Assembly (NCBI GenBank): GCA_030998015.1 | Contig: JARWMV010000066.1 | Coordinates: 20,523-84,522 of the forward strand | Length of the DNA: 64,000 bases | Direction of reading: 5' to 3' | Source: Ceratorhiza oryzae-sativae | Lineage: Eukaryota; Basidiomycota; Agaricomycetes; Cantharellales; Ceratobasidiaceae | Shown here: piece after piece, positions 11,014 to 21,064 of the stretch | Position numbering within the stretch: the first letter of the stretch is position 1 | Layout of the letters: the number at the start of each line of letters is the position of its first letter | Translations under genes and position numbers: made by a program | Notes under the pieces: generated by a model | The model's database searches: none | What the model was told of the DNA's origin: nothing | Seen by the model: the letters and a program-made list of their open reading frames with translations, nothing else

Positions 11014-11492
11014 CCAGAAGTCATCAAGGTGGGAGACAAAGTCTGGCTTGACACCAAGAACATACACACACAACAGGCCTCCAGGAAATTGGCCACAAGA
11101 GAGTTGGACCATTCAAGGTGGTAGCACAACATGGCACTCATGCCTTCAAACTGGACTTGCCAGTAACCATGAAAATACATCCAGTATTTCATGTCTTGCT
11201 CCTGACCAAACATAAAGACGACCCCTATGGCCGTCAGATTCCCCCACCACCACCTGTGGTAACTCCTGAAGGGGAAGAAGAGTTCGAAGTGGAACAGATC
11301 ATAAAGTCACAATACAACAAAAGATCTAACGTCTTCGAATACTATGTCAAGTGGCTCGGCTATGACAAGCGACAATGGTTAACCTATGACGACCTGGTGA
11401 ACGCACCAGAACTCATCGCCGACTATGTCAAGTCACATCCAAAGGCACCCCAGGACCCCCGTGCCTTGAAGGGGGGAAGTGTCACGAACTGA
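11014..11492 (+). pseudogene. gypsy-1 pol, C-terminal remainder with chromodomain
   Basis: The pol frame continues as EVIKVGDKVWLDTKN and then loses frame by a one-base deletion near 11090 (GGCCACAAG here against GGCCCACAAAAG in the copy at 885-900). After the shift, 11118-11492 encodes HPVFHVLLLTKHKDD, a proline-rich linker and the chromodomain YYVKWLGYDKRQW, ending in the 3' LTR. The chromodomain itself is intact. Confidence 0.88.
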
Positions 11493-11855
11493 CACACATA
11501 CATCCACTCTACAATATTTTCTCGATTTACTACATTTTATGAGATCATCTTCAAAACATACTTGCCTTTTATGGTATATCTGTGTCATGTGACTCAGGGA
11601 ATGTTCCGGACCGGTAACCGAGATGTATTTCCACTCCAATGTGAAATTCCACAGTTCCGCAGTCGCTTCTACTGCTTCTATCTCTTATCTGTTGTGACTC
11701 ACTGTACAGACTTGTTTGTTATGATGTGGCTCATACTATGTATATAAACCAGGTCAAGTTCGCAGAGGACTCCTCAAGAACTTGACCTCTTGTCGAATAC
11801 AAGTTCTTTTATTTTCTTACCATTTTCCTCGTTGCCTGACTTGTCGTCGTTGACA
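11480..11855 (+). repeat. gypsy-1 3' LTR
   Basis: TGTCACGAACTGACACAC...GTCGTTGACA, 376 bp, followed by the target duplication TAAGG (11856-11860), which matches 3846-3850. Confidence 0.93.
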
Positions 11856-12064
11856 TAAGGTCTGCAATAATGATGAGGATATTCTTGACTCATTTGTTTG
11901 ACTATATAATGCATATGACAGAATGTCAATATCCATAACACTCACCCTCATCTACAGCTCATGTCTGCTGTACAATGTGCATCCCAAGTTTGCTTCATAG
12001 AACAAAACAGTCCTTGCATGACCACAGCCTAACATCAGCAAAAAGATTCCAAGATATGAGGTGG

Positions 12065-12246
12065 TATCAGAAATGGACTATGATTTAGGTGATTTGGAGC
12101 ACTTTGAAGCACACCCATGTGATTTGAAGTGATATGGAGCACTTCAAATTTAGGCCCCTACTTTCAATCTGCTCCAAATCACCTCATATCACATGGATCT
12201 GCTCCAAAGCACTTCAAATCACCTAAATGATAGTCCACTTCTGATA
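12065..12246. mobile_element. Non-autonomous inverted-repeat element (MITE), about 182 bp
   Basis: The two halves form a nearly continuous imperfect inverted repeat of about 77 bp per arm. TATCAGAAATGGACTAT and GATTTAGGTGATTTGGAGC on the left mirror ATAGTCCACTTCTGATA on the right. TA at both ends would fit a Tc1/mariner-type target site, but no related transposase is in the window, so the class is uncertain. It ends 11 bp before gypsy-2. The rest of 11861-12257 shows no gene. Confidence 0.65.
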
Positions 12247-12257
12247 GCACTCCATAT

Positions 12258-13571
12258 TGTTATGGGTCAGGGTACACTTGAATATCTAGAGCTTAAGCAA
12301 ATGTAGATATGTTAGTATACACTTATCGTACTCAATACTTCTTAGACTAGAGTAAGAAGGCTCAAAGTAGTTGCAATGCAATCAAGTAACACTCAAGGTA
12401 GTCTTAATCTTTCACAGTGTAAACTGACTAATTTATAGGTATAAAGAGCAAGACTACTATGGTCAGGTTCCCTTAGATATCTTAAATGTAGTTCAGCCCT
12501 AGTCGCTTGGACTAACTGATACTAATCTTAATACTAGGCTTAAGCGATAGCTTATAGGATAGATGGTGGGCTGCCTAATGCGTGTACTTCCTCAGCTACA
12601 GGTACTTAGATTTCCTCTAATAGCTGGTACTTAATGTCACACTCAATCAGGCAATATTGTATCCTTATATATCTCTGTATATAAGATACAGTGAATCAGA
12701 CAGTATATAACTAATATGGTACTTTATTCCTCAGTACTAGTTATATAAGAAATCACACACAGACAAGAGAAATAGAAAGAGAAAAAGGAAACCAATAACC
12801 GGTCTGGGTTGAGTAGAGGAGTGAAGGAGGTGGTCTGGAAGGGCCTCAGAGGAGGTCCTTTTATACCCTGAGGAGGGCATTCCAGAGCCAAATAGATACA
12901 TGCATGCCAGTGCAATCATCAAAAGAGGGTACTGCTATACTTGGGGTACACCCTAGCCCAGTATAGGATAAAAGAGTAAAGACAGGGTGTGGATCGAAGG
13001 CATTGATGCATCTGAGACCTGCTATTGGCTTGTAGATCATATTATCATAGTATATACATGTAATGAACAGAGGCTACATCTCAGTGAGTCATAGAGTGAG
13101 TCAGAGAAGCTTCTGGATCAATTTGGGAAGCTCTCCTGACTCACTGGAGTCATTAGATCTTGATTGATGGTCCAGTAAAATTCTAATGATCTTCGGGCCA
13201 TTCCGGCGCGAGGATCCGGTGGATCGCGATGATCTTCGGGCAGCAGATACCGCCGAAGATTAGCTATCGATAGAGCATAAGATCGCTTTGATAGCCTAAG
13301 CGGTTGCCGAGATATGAGCGGTGCGATGTTGTAATCAATATCTCCTGAGAAGAGGAAATATCGCAACCTCTGTATCTCTCTGAGATCTTATCGTAAAATC
13401 TTAATAAAATATGCGTTGGAGAGCGGGAAATTTGTACTATTTAATGTAACAGAAAATAGTACAATTCAGAGCGCATACAAATTCAAGTATTTCACAATTT
13501 AATTACAGAGGCATCGCTTGAGGTTGGCAGAGCAGACTAAAATAATAGAAAATGTTAGTGATCCATAACAT
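12258..13571 (-). repeat. gypsy-2 3' LTR (1,314 bp)
   Basis: TGTTATGGGTC...GATCCATAACA. On the sense (minus) strand it carries TATAAAAG (12858-12865) and, downstream, AATAAA (12723-12728). The GC-rich core near 13190-13260 holds palindromic GATCTTCGG / CCGAAGATT segments. An 82-codon open stretch in the core has no ATG and is not annotated. Confidence 0.92.
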
Positions 13572-13581
13572 AGCCCCCCCA
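13572..13581 (-). other. Polypurine tract of gypsy-2
   Basis: The sense strand reads CTGGGGGGGCTA immediately before the 3' LTR, with a run of seven G. This is the expected place for the plus-strand primer of an LTR retrotransposon. Confidence 0.6.
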
Positions 13582-13601
13582 GTCTGGTATGTCAACTCAC
13601 A

Positions 13602-14630
13602 TTAGAGAGAATCATATCCCTCATCATCAGAGCTGATGTAAATGTACTCCCTCTCTTCTAACTGGCTTGGTTCAGCTGGTTCAGAAGGAGTGGAGGCACC
13701 AGACACAGTAAAGGACTCCTCATCTGACTCTTTAGCCTCAGGATCAGCTTCAGAGAGAGAGACAGATTGGGATGGTCCAGCTTCATTTTCAAAATGAACC
13801 CTAGGGTGACCATCTGTCACCCCTGTATCCTTGGGGTTGGAAGACCAAGGGACAGTTTTGGGCCCTGCAGCAGCAGCCAATTGTTCCATCTTGCTTGTCA
13901 GGAACTGGTAAAACTTCTTGGCAGACAATTGCTGCCTCAGAGTGAAGTAGACATGCATATCATCTCCCCAAGTCTTGGGAACTCCAGACTTATTGGGCTC
14001 CAGCCATCCCTTCTTGCAGAATATAGAGCAATATAGATGGAAACAATCCTTTCCTGCAGCTATCATGGCACAAGGGAAAGGAGGGAGGACAGATGTCTTG
14101 TCCCTACCATCATACATAGCCAGACAGCACAGGCTGCAAACCATCTGTAAGGCCCAAATCTGCAATCAAACCACTTCAGAAATAAGGGCAGGAAGAGATT
14201 CAAAAGGATTCTGCCAGTCCCAAGCAGTGAAGCCTGTTATTGGCTCTATAGGGAAAGCAATTCCTGCTTCCCTGAAGCATGCATATAGAGGTGAATCCAC
14301 TGAAAAGTTATGAGACCTGTAGGCCTCTTCCAAAGTCCCATTCTGCAAGTAGGTTCCCACTGCATCTTGCACTTGGAGAAGTGCATCTACCAAGGCATGG
14401 GCTACTTGATCATGCACATACCATCCATCAGTGCCCCAGTCCTCATTGAAACTATAGTAGATTTCAATGCCATCCCTGAACTTTCGTTCCAGGATGGAAG
14501 TACTGGAGGCATACAGCCCTTCCCCCATGCACATAGAGGCTGCCAGGCAGGCGAAGTATTTGGACAGCAGAATTGAATCTGCTACTGCCTTGGCTTGCTC
14601 CTCATTTAGCATCATAGGAGGGGACTGCAT
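13602..14630 (-). pseudogene. gypsy-2 accessory gene C: Cys/His-rich protein with acidic tail, one in-frame TGA
   Basis: The frame runs from ATG 14630 to the stop at 13602, broken only by a TGA at 14166-14168 after LISEVV. Read through, it is about 342 residues. The N-terminal half is helical and acidic (NEEQAKAVADSILLSKYFAC). The second half has a possible zinc cluster (VCSLCCLAMYDG...DCFHLYCSIFC) and then a Ser/Glu/Pro-rich C-terminus ending SSDDEGYDSL. I recognise no family. It is the last gene before the 3' LTR, on the sense strand, where retroviruses keep env or regulatory genes, but nothing here resembles an envelope protein. If the TGA was CGA the residue would be Arg. Confidence 0.55.
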
Positions 14631-14827
14631 TGTGTAAGAATAGGAGAATAGTAGGTGGAAGTGCTTAAGAGCTAGGAGGGTGTTGAACCGCTGAGGAGAG
14701 AGGGCTCTCCAAGGCTGTTTTTATAGCCCAGAGATGTCCTGCTTTGCTCTTTGGAATTATAGGATTGTCCCTTAAGTTCACACAGGTGGAATTGGGGGAC
14801 AATAGCATAAATTCCAAGCAGACCAAA

Positions 14828-15663
14828 CTAATACATGTCATGGGTCTCCATGATATCCCTCAGACGTCTTTGCGCGGCTCTGAGGTTCCCTACTTCTTCC
14901 ACTAGTTCCCTATTCAACTCTTGTACCCTACTTTCTAGGGCCAACTCTGTCACCAGAAGGTCACCAGATGACTCAGTTCCATCAGAAAATGAGTCAGATG
15001 GTGATCCTGGCTGGTATTCCAGAGAAGGGGAAGGAGGGTAAGCAAGTCTAAACAAGTCAACTTTAGATCTTGACTCAAGAGAAGCAAACTCACTGATATT
15101 CAGGAAGCTCTCCTCCTGACTCATTTTCCCCATCAGTAGGTGCTTCAGAGAGCATGGAAGGCTCTCTGGAAGCATCATGGGGCCGATGTGCATAATCCCT
15201 AAACAAATCAGCTTTAGATCTTGACTCAATCGAAGTCAAGAACTCACCAGTCCATTCTCTCCAGGAACTCCTCATAGTCAACAGGGCTTATGCTCCTTGG
15301 GGGAGGCACAGGCCTTTCATCCCTCCTGCCCCATCCATGCATCAAGACCAGATCAAATGGGGTTGGCTCCAACCCAGGAGAAGGGGGAGTTGGCCATCCA
15401 ATCTCAAAATGAGGGCCTTGACTTGGTGCTTCCAATGGGTAAGTTGGAAGTGGAGGATAGAGTGGAGAGGGTGCTGGATTGGGATACACAGGAAGAGGCA
15501 CATCTGGGGCAGGCTCAATGCCCTCCCTTCTAGATTGTCGCCTATTCTGCCTGTTTTGAGATCGCACCCTAGTGCGTTCCCATCTGAGGCCCATAAAGCG
15601 ACGCTCCAGAATGTCCAGATGGGTGCTGGGAGTCTGGGGACGTTCAATAGAGTAATCAGACAT
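14828..15663 (-). CDS. gypsy-2 accessory gene B: spliced, proline-rich and coiled-coil protein
   Basis: ATG 15663 opens a frame that becomes a clean 246-residue protein if two short introns are removed: 15199-15247 (49 bp) and 15048-15093 (46 bp). Both start GTGAGT, end TTTAG, and resemble each other (TCAAGATCTAAAG in each). Exons are 15663-15248, 15198-15094 and 15047-14828, total 741 nt. The N-terminus is basic (RSQNRQNRRQSRR), the middle is proline-rich, and the C-terminus is a heptad-like helix (ALESRVQELNRELVEEVGN). The family is unknown. Introns on the element's sense strand imply a spliced subgenomic RNA, since ordinary retrotransposition would erase them. I infer the splicing from consensus sites and frame continuity only. 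Confidence 0.6.
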
Positions 15664-16200
15664 GTTTAGGGGGTAAAACTGTGCAGTATACAGCTGTAGT
15701 ACCTTAGAGACAACACAAAAATCTTATACTGCATGTATTTCACATCCAGTTGCCAATAGGAAGCTTATTCCAAAATAAAAGAAGCTTGTAACCGGCCAAA
15801 TAGAGTGCGCTCTGCTGTTATCTGTACAGTTATCACATGCTGATCCTTCCAGATCTTTCTTATCTAGTCCTTAAACCTTACAGTTGGTGATCGGTCCAAG
15901 CAGTCAACTGAGATTACTTTGCAGTGACTCATTCTGATGATTGCTTAGGGGATCAGACAACTTTATACTTTAAATCTATATACAGAAAGATCTGGTACAA
16001 GACTTAAAGAGGAGATAAGGGGAAAGGTTTCTTGATGGGGACTAGATGTGATCGATCCAAATAGATCAGTGGACTTGATAAGATGATCAGGAAAGATCTG
16101 ACTTACCAAGCTTGGTTAATCTTATCTACAGCTGTAGAAAAGATCCTAAGTATTGCTGTCGCTCCATCCCTTGCATTTGATCTGTCCAGAACCATAAGTA
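15664..16200. other. Spacer between gypsy-2 accessory genes A and B, rich in GATC
   Basis: There is no reading frame of note. The sequence is AT-rich and contains at least a dozen GATC tetramers between about 15840 and 16190, several as AGATCT or TGATC. It may hold an internal promoter or leader for accessory gene B. Confidence 0.4.
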
Positions 16201-16656
16201 TTAAACCCAGTAAATAGGTTTGGACTTACAATATGGATGATCAGGCAGGATGAAAAGTTCAGAGGGCATGCCTCTGTTTCCTGGACCCCTGTAAGGGCTG
16301 TATTGCCTGCGATTCCTCACCAAGGCAATGGAGAGGATGTTGGCAGGCTTTACTGTCCAGCGGGTTCTCTGCCTGCTAAAGTATACTAGCTTGTATGGCA
16401 GAGAAATCACCACCCTGCCAGTGACAGTAATGGTGTGCTCTAGGTTGGAATACTCCAACACTACCTTTTGTCCAGGTGCGACCCATAGGAAATCTTCTCC
16501 TAGACTGTATAGGTAGTAAAGGACAGCCAGAATCATGAGAGTGATGGGGAGAGTAACAGCAGTGATGATAGAGAAGTTAGCCATGGTTGGTGTGGTGTTT
16601 CCAGAGGTAAATGCCAGCCGATTTATATCTACAAAATGACTTTTGTCAGTAAACAA
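16201..16656 (-). CDS. gypsy-2 accessory gene A: small single-pass membrane protein
   Basis: The frame runs from ATG 16656 to the stop at 16201 (151 residues); an internal ATG at 16584 (MANFSIITAV) is an equally good start. Immediately after it comes one strong hydrophobic segment (ITAVTLPITLMILAVLYYLY). The following roughly 95 residues are mixed and basic (RQRTRWTVKP; VRNRRQYSPYRG). It looks like a type III or signal-anchor protein with a cytosolic C-terminus. It lies directly downstream of the integrase/chromodomain frame. An envelope-like or particle-release role is only a positional guess: there is no large ectodomain, cysteine pattern or fusion peptide. Confidence 0.55.
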   Translation of the reverse strand: MFTDKSHFVDINRLAFTSGNTTPTMANFSIITAVTLPITLMILAVLYYLYSLGEDFLWVAPGQKVVLEYSNLEHTITVTGRVVISLPYKLVYFSRQRTRWTVKPANILSIALVRNRRQYSPYRGPGNRGMPSELFILPDHPYCKSKPIYWV

Positions 16657-16704
16657 ACAACAGAGAAATCACATGTTGTTCTTGGACTGATTTTCAGGAA
16701 AGGG

Positions 16705-18801
16705 TTAAGACTTCTTAGATGCCTTGAGGTGTTGCTTAAGTTCCCATTCCTTGAGTATCCTGGGAGCATTTGTCAACTGCTGCCTGGATAACCATTCATC
16801 CCATTCAGGTGGATAACCCACAAATCTTGTAAGATATCAACGCTGCTTTCTCTGTCCTTTCTTTATCATCTTTTCATCCAGAATCTCTTCCACTTCCCAT
16901 TCAGGTTCCTTGTCAAAGTCAGATCTGTTCAGATGTTTCTTGGGATGGTCTGTACCATCTTTATCTCTATGATAAGGTTCCAGATGAGCTATATTAATCA
17001 CAGGGTGAATCTTGTAGCTGGCTGGAATCTTGATGCGATAAGTTACATCTGAAAGCTTCTCTAGAACCTCAAAGGGACCATCATACTTCATCTGGAGTTT
17101 CCTTCCTTTTCTCTTCTGATTTCTCAGCAGGTTCAGGGAATGTGGATTCAGCATGACCAAATCTCCTTCCTGTAGATCAAGATAACTATGGTTCTTGTTG
17201 TATTGATCCTCCATGTGCACCTGAGCCAATTTCAAGGCATCCTGAGCTTGAGAGCGAATTGCTTTCATCATCTCATCAAAGTTCACAGCTTTAGGATCTT
17301 CTACAGAGGGTCTGGCTAAAGCTTTACCAGTAGAAGTAAGTAAATCTGAGGGTCAAAGTGGTTCAAATCCTAAAAGAAGATAAGAAGGTGTAAATCCTGT
17401 AGATGTATGCTCCATGGTGTTGTAAGCAAAGCTAAAATCATTTAGGAGGTCACTCCAATTGTCCATTGAAGGAAAGACAAAAGCTCTTAAGGCAATCTCT
17501 AAGGTTTGGTTCATAATCTCACTCTGTCCATCAGCTTGTGGGTGATAAGCTGTAGTAAGCAATCTCTGAATGCCAACCAAAGAGGTTAAGTGTTCCCAAA
17601 AGGCTCCTGTCCATCTAGAGTCTCTGTCAGTAATAACCTGTCTTGGAAGACCATACTTGGTCCATATGTGCGCATGGAATAGTTTGGCAGTCTCTTCCTC
17701 ATTGATGGAAGTATTGCAAGGGATAAAGTGCACGTGCTTAGTCAATTTATCAACTATAGTTAGTATGGCATTAAATCCATTGCTAGGAGGAAGATCCATT
17801 ATAAAATCCATGGTTACTACTTCAAAAGGCTGACTAGGAATTGGAATAGATTGAAGAAAACCTCTTTGTCCATGTCTTTTAGGCTTAGCCTTTTGACAAA
17901 TATCACAAGTGCACACATATTCCTTAATGACTTGTACCATCTTAGGCCAGTAGTAGGTAGAAGCTACTTTGTTGTAAGTCCTATGGTAGCCAGCATGAGC
18001 TCCTTCTTGAAGAGAGTCATGTATTTCAGCTACTACTTCCTTTTGTAAGTCTTTAGGGACACACAGCTTGTAATTGTCATCTCTGCAAAAGTAAATAAGA
18101 CCATTTTCTCCAATCCTGTATTGTTTGTAGGGTGGATTTAGATGATCATACTCACCTTGCAGCTTCTTGAGTACATCAGCAAAATGGGGATCATTAGTGT
18201 ATGCTTCATAAAAGTGATTAACTTCAGATTCATTAATACTGATGTGTAGCTCATTCAAACCTGATGTAGCAAGAGAGACATTAGCTTTATATACTTTGTT
18301 TCTTACCTTAAACCTTGTCCTAAAGCCTTTGGAAGGCTTTTCTTCATTGGCTAAAGCATGCATAGTCGACTGGACTAGCAAATCTTTCTCAAAGTCTACA
18401 CCTATTTCTTGGTACAGATTCTTCAGGGCATCTTCAGTGTCATTGTTAAAGGTAAGAGGGGTTGATAAGTCTGCTAAAGGTCCATCTTGTCTAGGGATCC
18501 TTCTTCTTAGTCTAGAGATTGGGTCAACATTAGTATGGACTTTGCCTGCTCTATGAACTATTACTAGGTCTGGGAAGGCAGCTATTACTATGCCATAACC
18601 AGATAGTCTTCTGTTCACAGTTTGGTAAGTCTTACTCCATTTAAGGGCAGCATGATCTGACACTACTACAACTTTAGCACCTTCAAGATACATGTGGAAT
18701 TTCACTAGACCATCTCTTACACCTAGAGCTTCTCTCTCAGTGGCTGAGTACCTTGTCTCAGCTGATTTGAGAAGTCTTGACCAATAGGCAATGACTCGCT
18801 C
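16705..18801 (-). pseudogene. gypsy-2 pol, 3' part: RNase H end, integrase, chromodomain
   Basis: Coding starts at the Tc1 insertion point (VIAYWSRLLKSAETRYSATE) and runs through the RNase H end (SDHAALKW), a zinc region (AEIHDSLQEGAHAGYH to CDICQKAK), the integrase core (TMDFIMDLP, TDRDSRWTG, ADGQSEIMNQ), a GPF-like segment (YDGPFEVLE) and a chromodomain (RFVGYPPEWDEW), stopping at 16705. Two in-frame TGA codons break it, at 17353-17355 (GFEPL|PSDLL) and 16837-16839 (KKGQRKQR|YLTRF). Both sit where Arg is expected and would be CGA before a C-to-T change. No frameshift is seen between them. Confidence 0.9.
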
Positions 18802-18803
18802 TA

Positions 18804-20416
18804 CACTGGCTCACAAAAGAAATGCAGCACATGACGGAAAAATCTTCAAGCTCCAATCCTGTGCAACATACTGTATTTAGAGAGTACATGCATTAATAGA
18901 TAATATGCGTAGAGGAGTAGAGTGTAAGCATGTAAAATATCTAACGGTTCCGTGCAGTTCTCACAGTGAGAGGGGACTTGTAAATCATGGCTAGCTGCAT
19001 TACTTTTGTAATGTAACCTTGCCTTCAGCCATTCTCATGAACTCACTGCTCTTTTGCACATTCACCACACCAAGAAACTCACTCCGTAGGCTATCTGTCA
19101 TGACTCGCTATGCTACACCCGAAGTTCGTGCTTGAATCAATGAGCTACGCCATCAGGGGATGTCATTCCGCAAGATTGGACCTACAGTCAGAGTTCACCC
19201 AACTACAGCTAGTCGCATTTACACCCGCAATTGTAAAACCCGCAGTTTGACGTCTGTAGCTGCCAAGTCTGGTCGCCCACGCATTCTTACTGTCTCTGAC
19301 GCCAAATTTGCTGGGCTCTCACTTGCTCGAGGCCAAACTAGTAATGCAGTGCAGGTTTGCAACCGCCTTTTCCCCCATGTCAGTGTCCAGACTGTGCGCC
19401 GAAATCTCAAGGGGATTGGGCTTAGAGCATATGTACGGTGTCGCGTTCCACTCATCTCACGCATCAACAAGCAAATTTGGCTCACCTGGTGCCAAGAACA
19501 AGCGACTTGGACGGCAGCTGATTGGGCTTGCATGATGTACTCGGATGAAAAGAAAGTCAATTTATTTGGCTCGGATGGGCGCCAATATTTGTATAGAACA
19601 GTAGGGAAGTCAATGGATCCACGATACACTCAAAAAACTGTGAAACACGGTGGTGGTAGTCTCATGACATGGGGGGTCATCCACCAACGTGGTGTTGGGC
19701 AACTTGTCCGTATCCATGGAACCTTGACTGGGCAGTATTACACAGAAATACTACAGGAGGGACTTCTAGGGATGCTGAAGGATGCAAAACTCAAGAAAAG
19801 TCAGATGATATTCCAACAAGACAACGACCCGAAGCATACCTCGCATGTGGCCCGAGACTGGCTAAGCGCCAAGTCAATCCACATATTGCCATGGCCAGCT
19901 CAGAGCCCGGATTTGAATATAATCGAGCATGTATGGAGCTATGTGGATCGGAAGGTTCACTCTAGGTGTGTTTTGCCAAGTAATCTAGAGGAACTATGGG
20001 ACGCTTTTCAGGAGGAGTGGCATTGTGTACCTCAGGACTTCATTGATCATTTGTACGAGTCCCTTCCTTGTAGAGTACAAGCTGTGATCCAAGCAAGGGG
20101 TGGGAATACAGAGTATTGATCTTCTTTCATATGTATATACATAAAGATTCATCTAAAATACGACTGTGCCTTGTAGATTGCCTTGGAGAAGTCTTTCGTA
20201 GTGTTACATTACAAAAGTAATGCAGCTAGCCACAACTTACAAGTCCCCTCTCACCGCAAGAACTGCGCGGAACCGTTAGATATTTTACATGCTTACACTC
20301 TACTCCTCTACGCATATTATCTATTAATGCATGTACTCTCTAAATACAGTATGTCGCACAGGATTGGAGCTCGAAGATTTTTCCGTCACGTGCTGCGTTT
20401 CTTTTGTGAGCCAGTG
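18804..20416 (+). mobile_element. Tc1/mariner element nested in gypsy-2 RNase H
   Basis: The element is 1,613 bp, flanked by TA on both sides (18802-18803, 20417-20418). It has terminal inverted repeats of about 215 bp (18804-19018 and 20202-20416) starting CACTGGCTCACAAAAGAAA. Removing it with one TA restores the host RNase H frame (EVHIE|RVIAYW). The left arm differs from the right mostly where the right arm has CG and the left has TG or CA. Confidence 0.95.
19100..20119 (+). pseudogene. Tc1-like DD34E transposase with an early TGA
   Basis: A frame from ATG 19100 (MTRYATPEVRA) is stopped by TGA at 19133-19135, codon 12. It continues in the same frame from an internal ATG at 19160 for 319 residues. 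It shows the N-terminal helix-turn-helix region (GRPRILTVSDAKF; VSVQTVRRNLKGIGL) and catalytic residues in YSDEKKVNLF, QQDNDPKHTS and SPDLNIIEHVW. The last D and E are 34 residues apart, the DD34E signature of Tc1. All three acidic residues are present. The lost N-terminus contains the start of the first DNA-binding helix, so the copy is probably inactive, unless the internal ATG suffices. Confidence 0.9.
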
Positions 20417-20418
20417 TA

Positions 20419-20755
20419 TGTGTACTTCAGTTTCTTCAAAGTCTTCATTCCAAGTATCTTCATAGTCAAAAGTTTCAGTACCATCAGCCCCCCCAGTCAG
20501 GATGACCTTTCCTTTGGAGTCAGGTGTAATAAACCTGGGGACAGGTAACCCTTCTTGGTGAGCTTTCTTACATTGATCATAAACTCTAGTTCCTTTCAGC
20601 TCCTTAAGTTTCATGGTTTGAATTTGCTGTAAGATAGCAGCTATTCCAAAGTCACATGCATCAGTATAAAGCCTATAGGGCATCCCTGGTATTGGGTAAG
20701 AGAGAACTGGTGCATTGGCTAGGACTAGCTTAGCTAGTTTGAAAGCATGGGATTC
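20419..20755 (-). pseudogene. gypsy-2 pol: RNase H, N-terminal part between the two nested elements
   Basis: On the minus strand this reads ESHAFKLAKLVLANAPVLSY, then RLYTDACDFGIAAILQQIQ, the RNase H start with its first catalytic Asp, and a spacer ending EDFEETEVHIE at the Tc1 site. It joins the RT part (25737) through the copia insertion site and the integrase part through the Tc1 site, both in frame. Confidence 0.9.
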
Positions 20756-20760
20756 CAATT

Positions 20761-21052
20761 TGTTGAATTTACAATCATATGCGTGTATGTATGCGCATAT
20801 TTGTTTCTGTTTCGTATCCCCCCTCTCTGATATCATGCGCGAGTTCGCGGGAATCCCCCTTCTTCTTCCTTAGTTCTCTACCTTCGTAGTTGAGCTAAGG
20901 TATCGTATTTTCTTTCTTTTCTCATGTATTCTATTCACACTGTACTCTATAGTACGATTTGTATCTTAGGTACAGTATATACAGTTCTCTACCTTCGTAG
21001 TTGAGCTAAGTACGATTTGTATCTTAGCCACAAGTTACCTCCCTGCGTGAGA
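20761..21052 (+). repeat. copia 5' LTR
   Basis: TGTTGAATTTACAATC...CCCTGCGTGAGA. The ends are TG...GA rather than TG...CA, but the boundary is fixed by the CAATT duplication and by identity with 25440-25731. A 24-bp internal repeat, CTCTACCTTCGTAGTTGAGC plus TAAG, occurs twice (about 20874 and 20984). Confidence 0.92.
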
Positions 21053-21064
21053 GGTTATGAGCCC
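21053..21064 (+). other. copia primer-binding site matching the initiator tRNA-Met anticodon arm
   Basis: GGTTATGAGCCC directly follows the 5' LTR. It is the reverse complement of GGGCTCATAACC, the anticodon stem-loop of eukaryotic initiator tRNA-Met (as in yeast). Drosophila copia uses a cleaved half of the same tRNA, so an internal tRNA fragment is the likely primer here. Confidence 0.75.

Larger units (their letters stand above)
3851..11855 (+). mobile_element. gypsy-1: complete, decayed Ty3/gypsy chromovirus
   Basis: The element is 8,005 bp long. Its 5' LTR is 3851-4226, its 3' LTR is 11480-11855, and a perfect 5-bp target duplication TAAGG lies at 3846-3850 and 11856-11860. Internal order on the plus strand is a primer site directly after the LTR, a leader with 101-bp repeats, a pre-gag ORF, gag with a CCHC knuckle, then protease, RT, RNase H, integrase and chromodomain. 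Decay is visible as a TGA in gag (6848), frameshifts in the pre-gag ORF, a solo LTR in pol (10638-11013) and a one-base deletion near 11090. The two LTRs differ by about a dozen positions by eye, mostly transitions, so it is not a fresh insertion. Confidence 0.93.

Noticed and set aside
13118..13366. 82-codon open frame conserved in all three gypsy-2 LTRs (also 2348-2596 and 32754-33002)
   Set aside because: It has no ATG (it begins TTG) and lies in the LTR. Conservation reflects LTR copying. No motif is seen.
13602..16656. Retroviral-type envelope gene in gypsy-2
   Set aside because: The extra genes show no large ectodomain, furin site, fusion peptide or C-terminal anchor. Only one small protein has a membrane segment, at its N-terminus.
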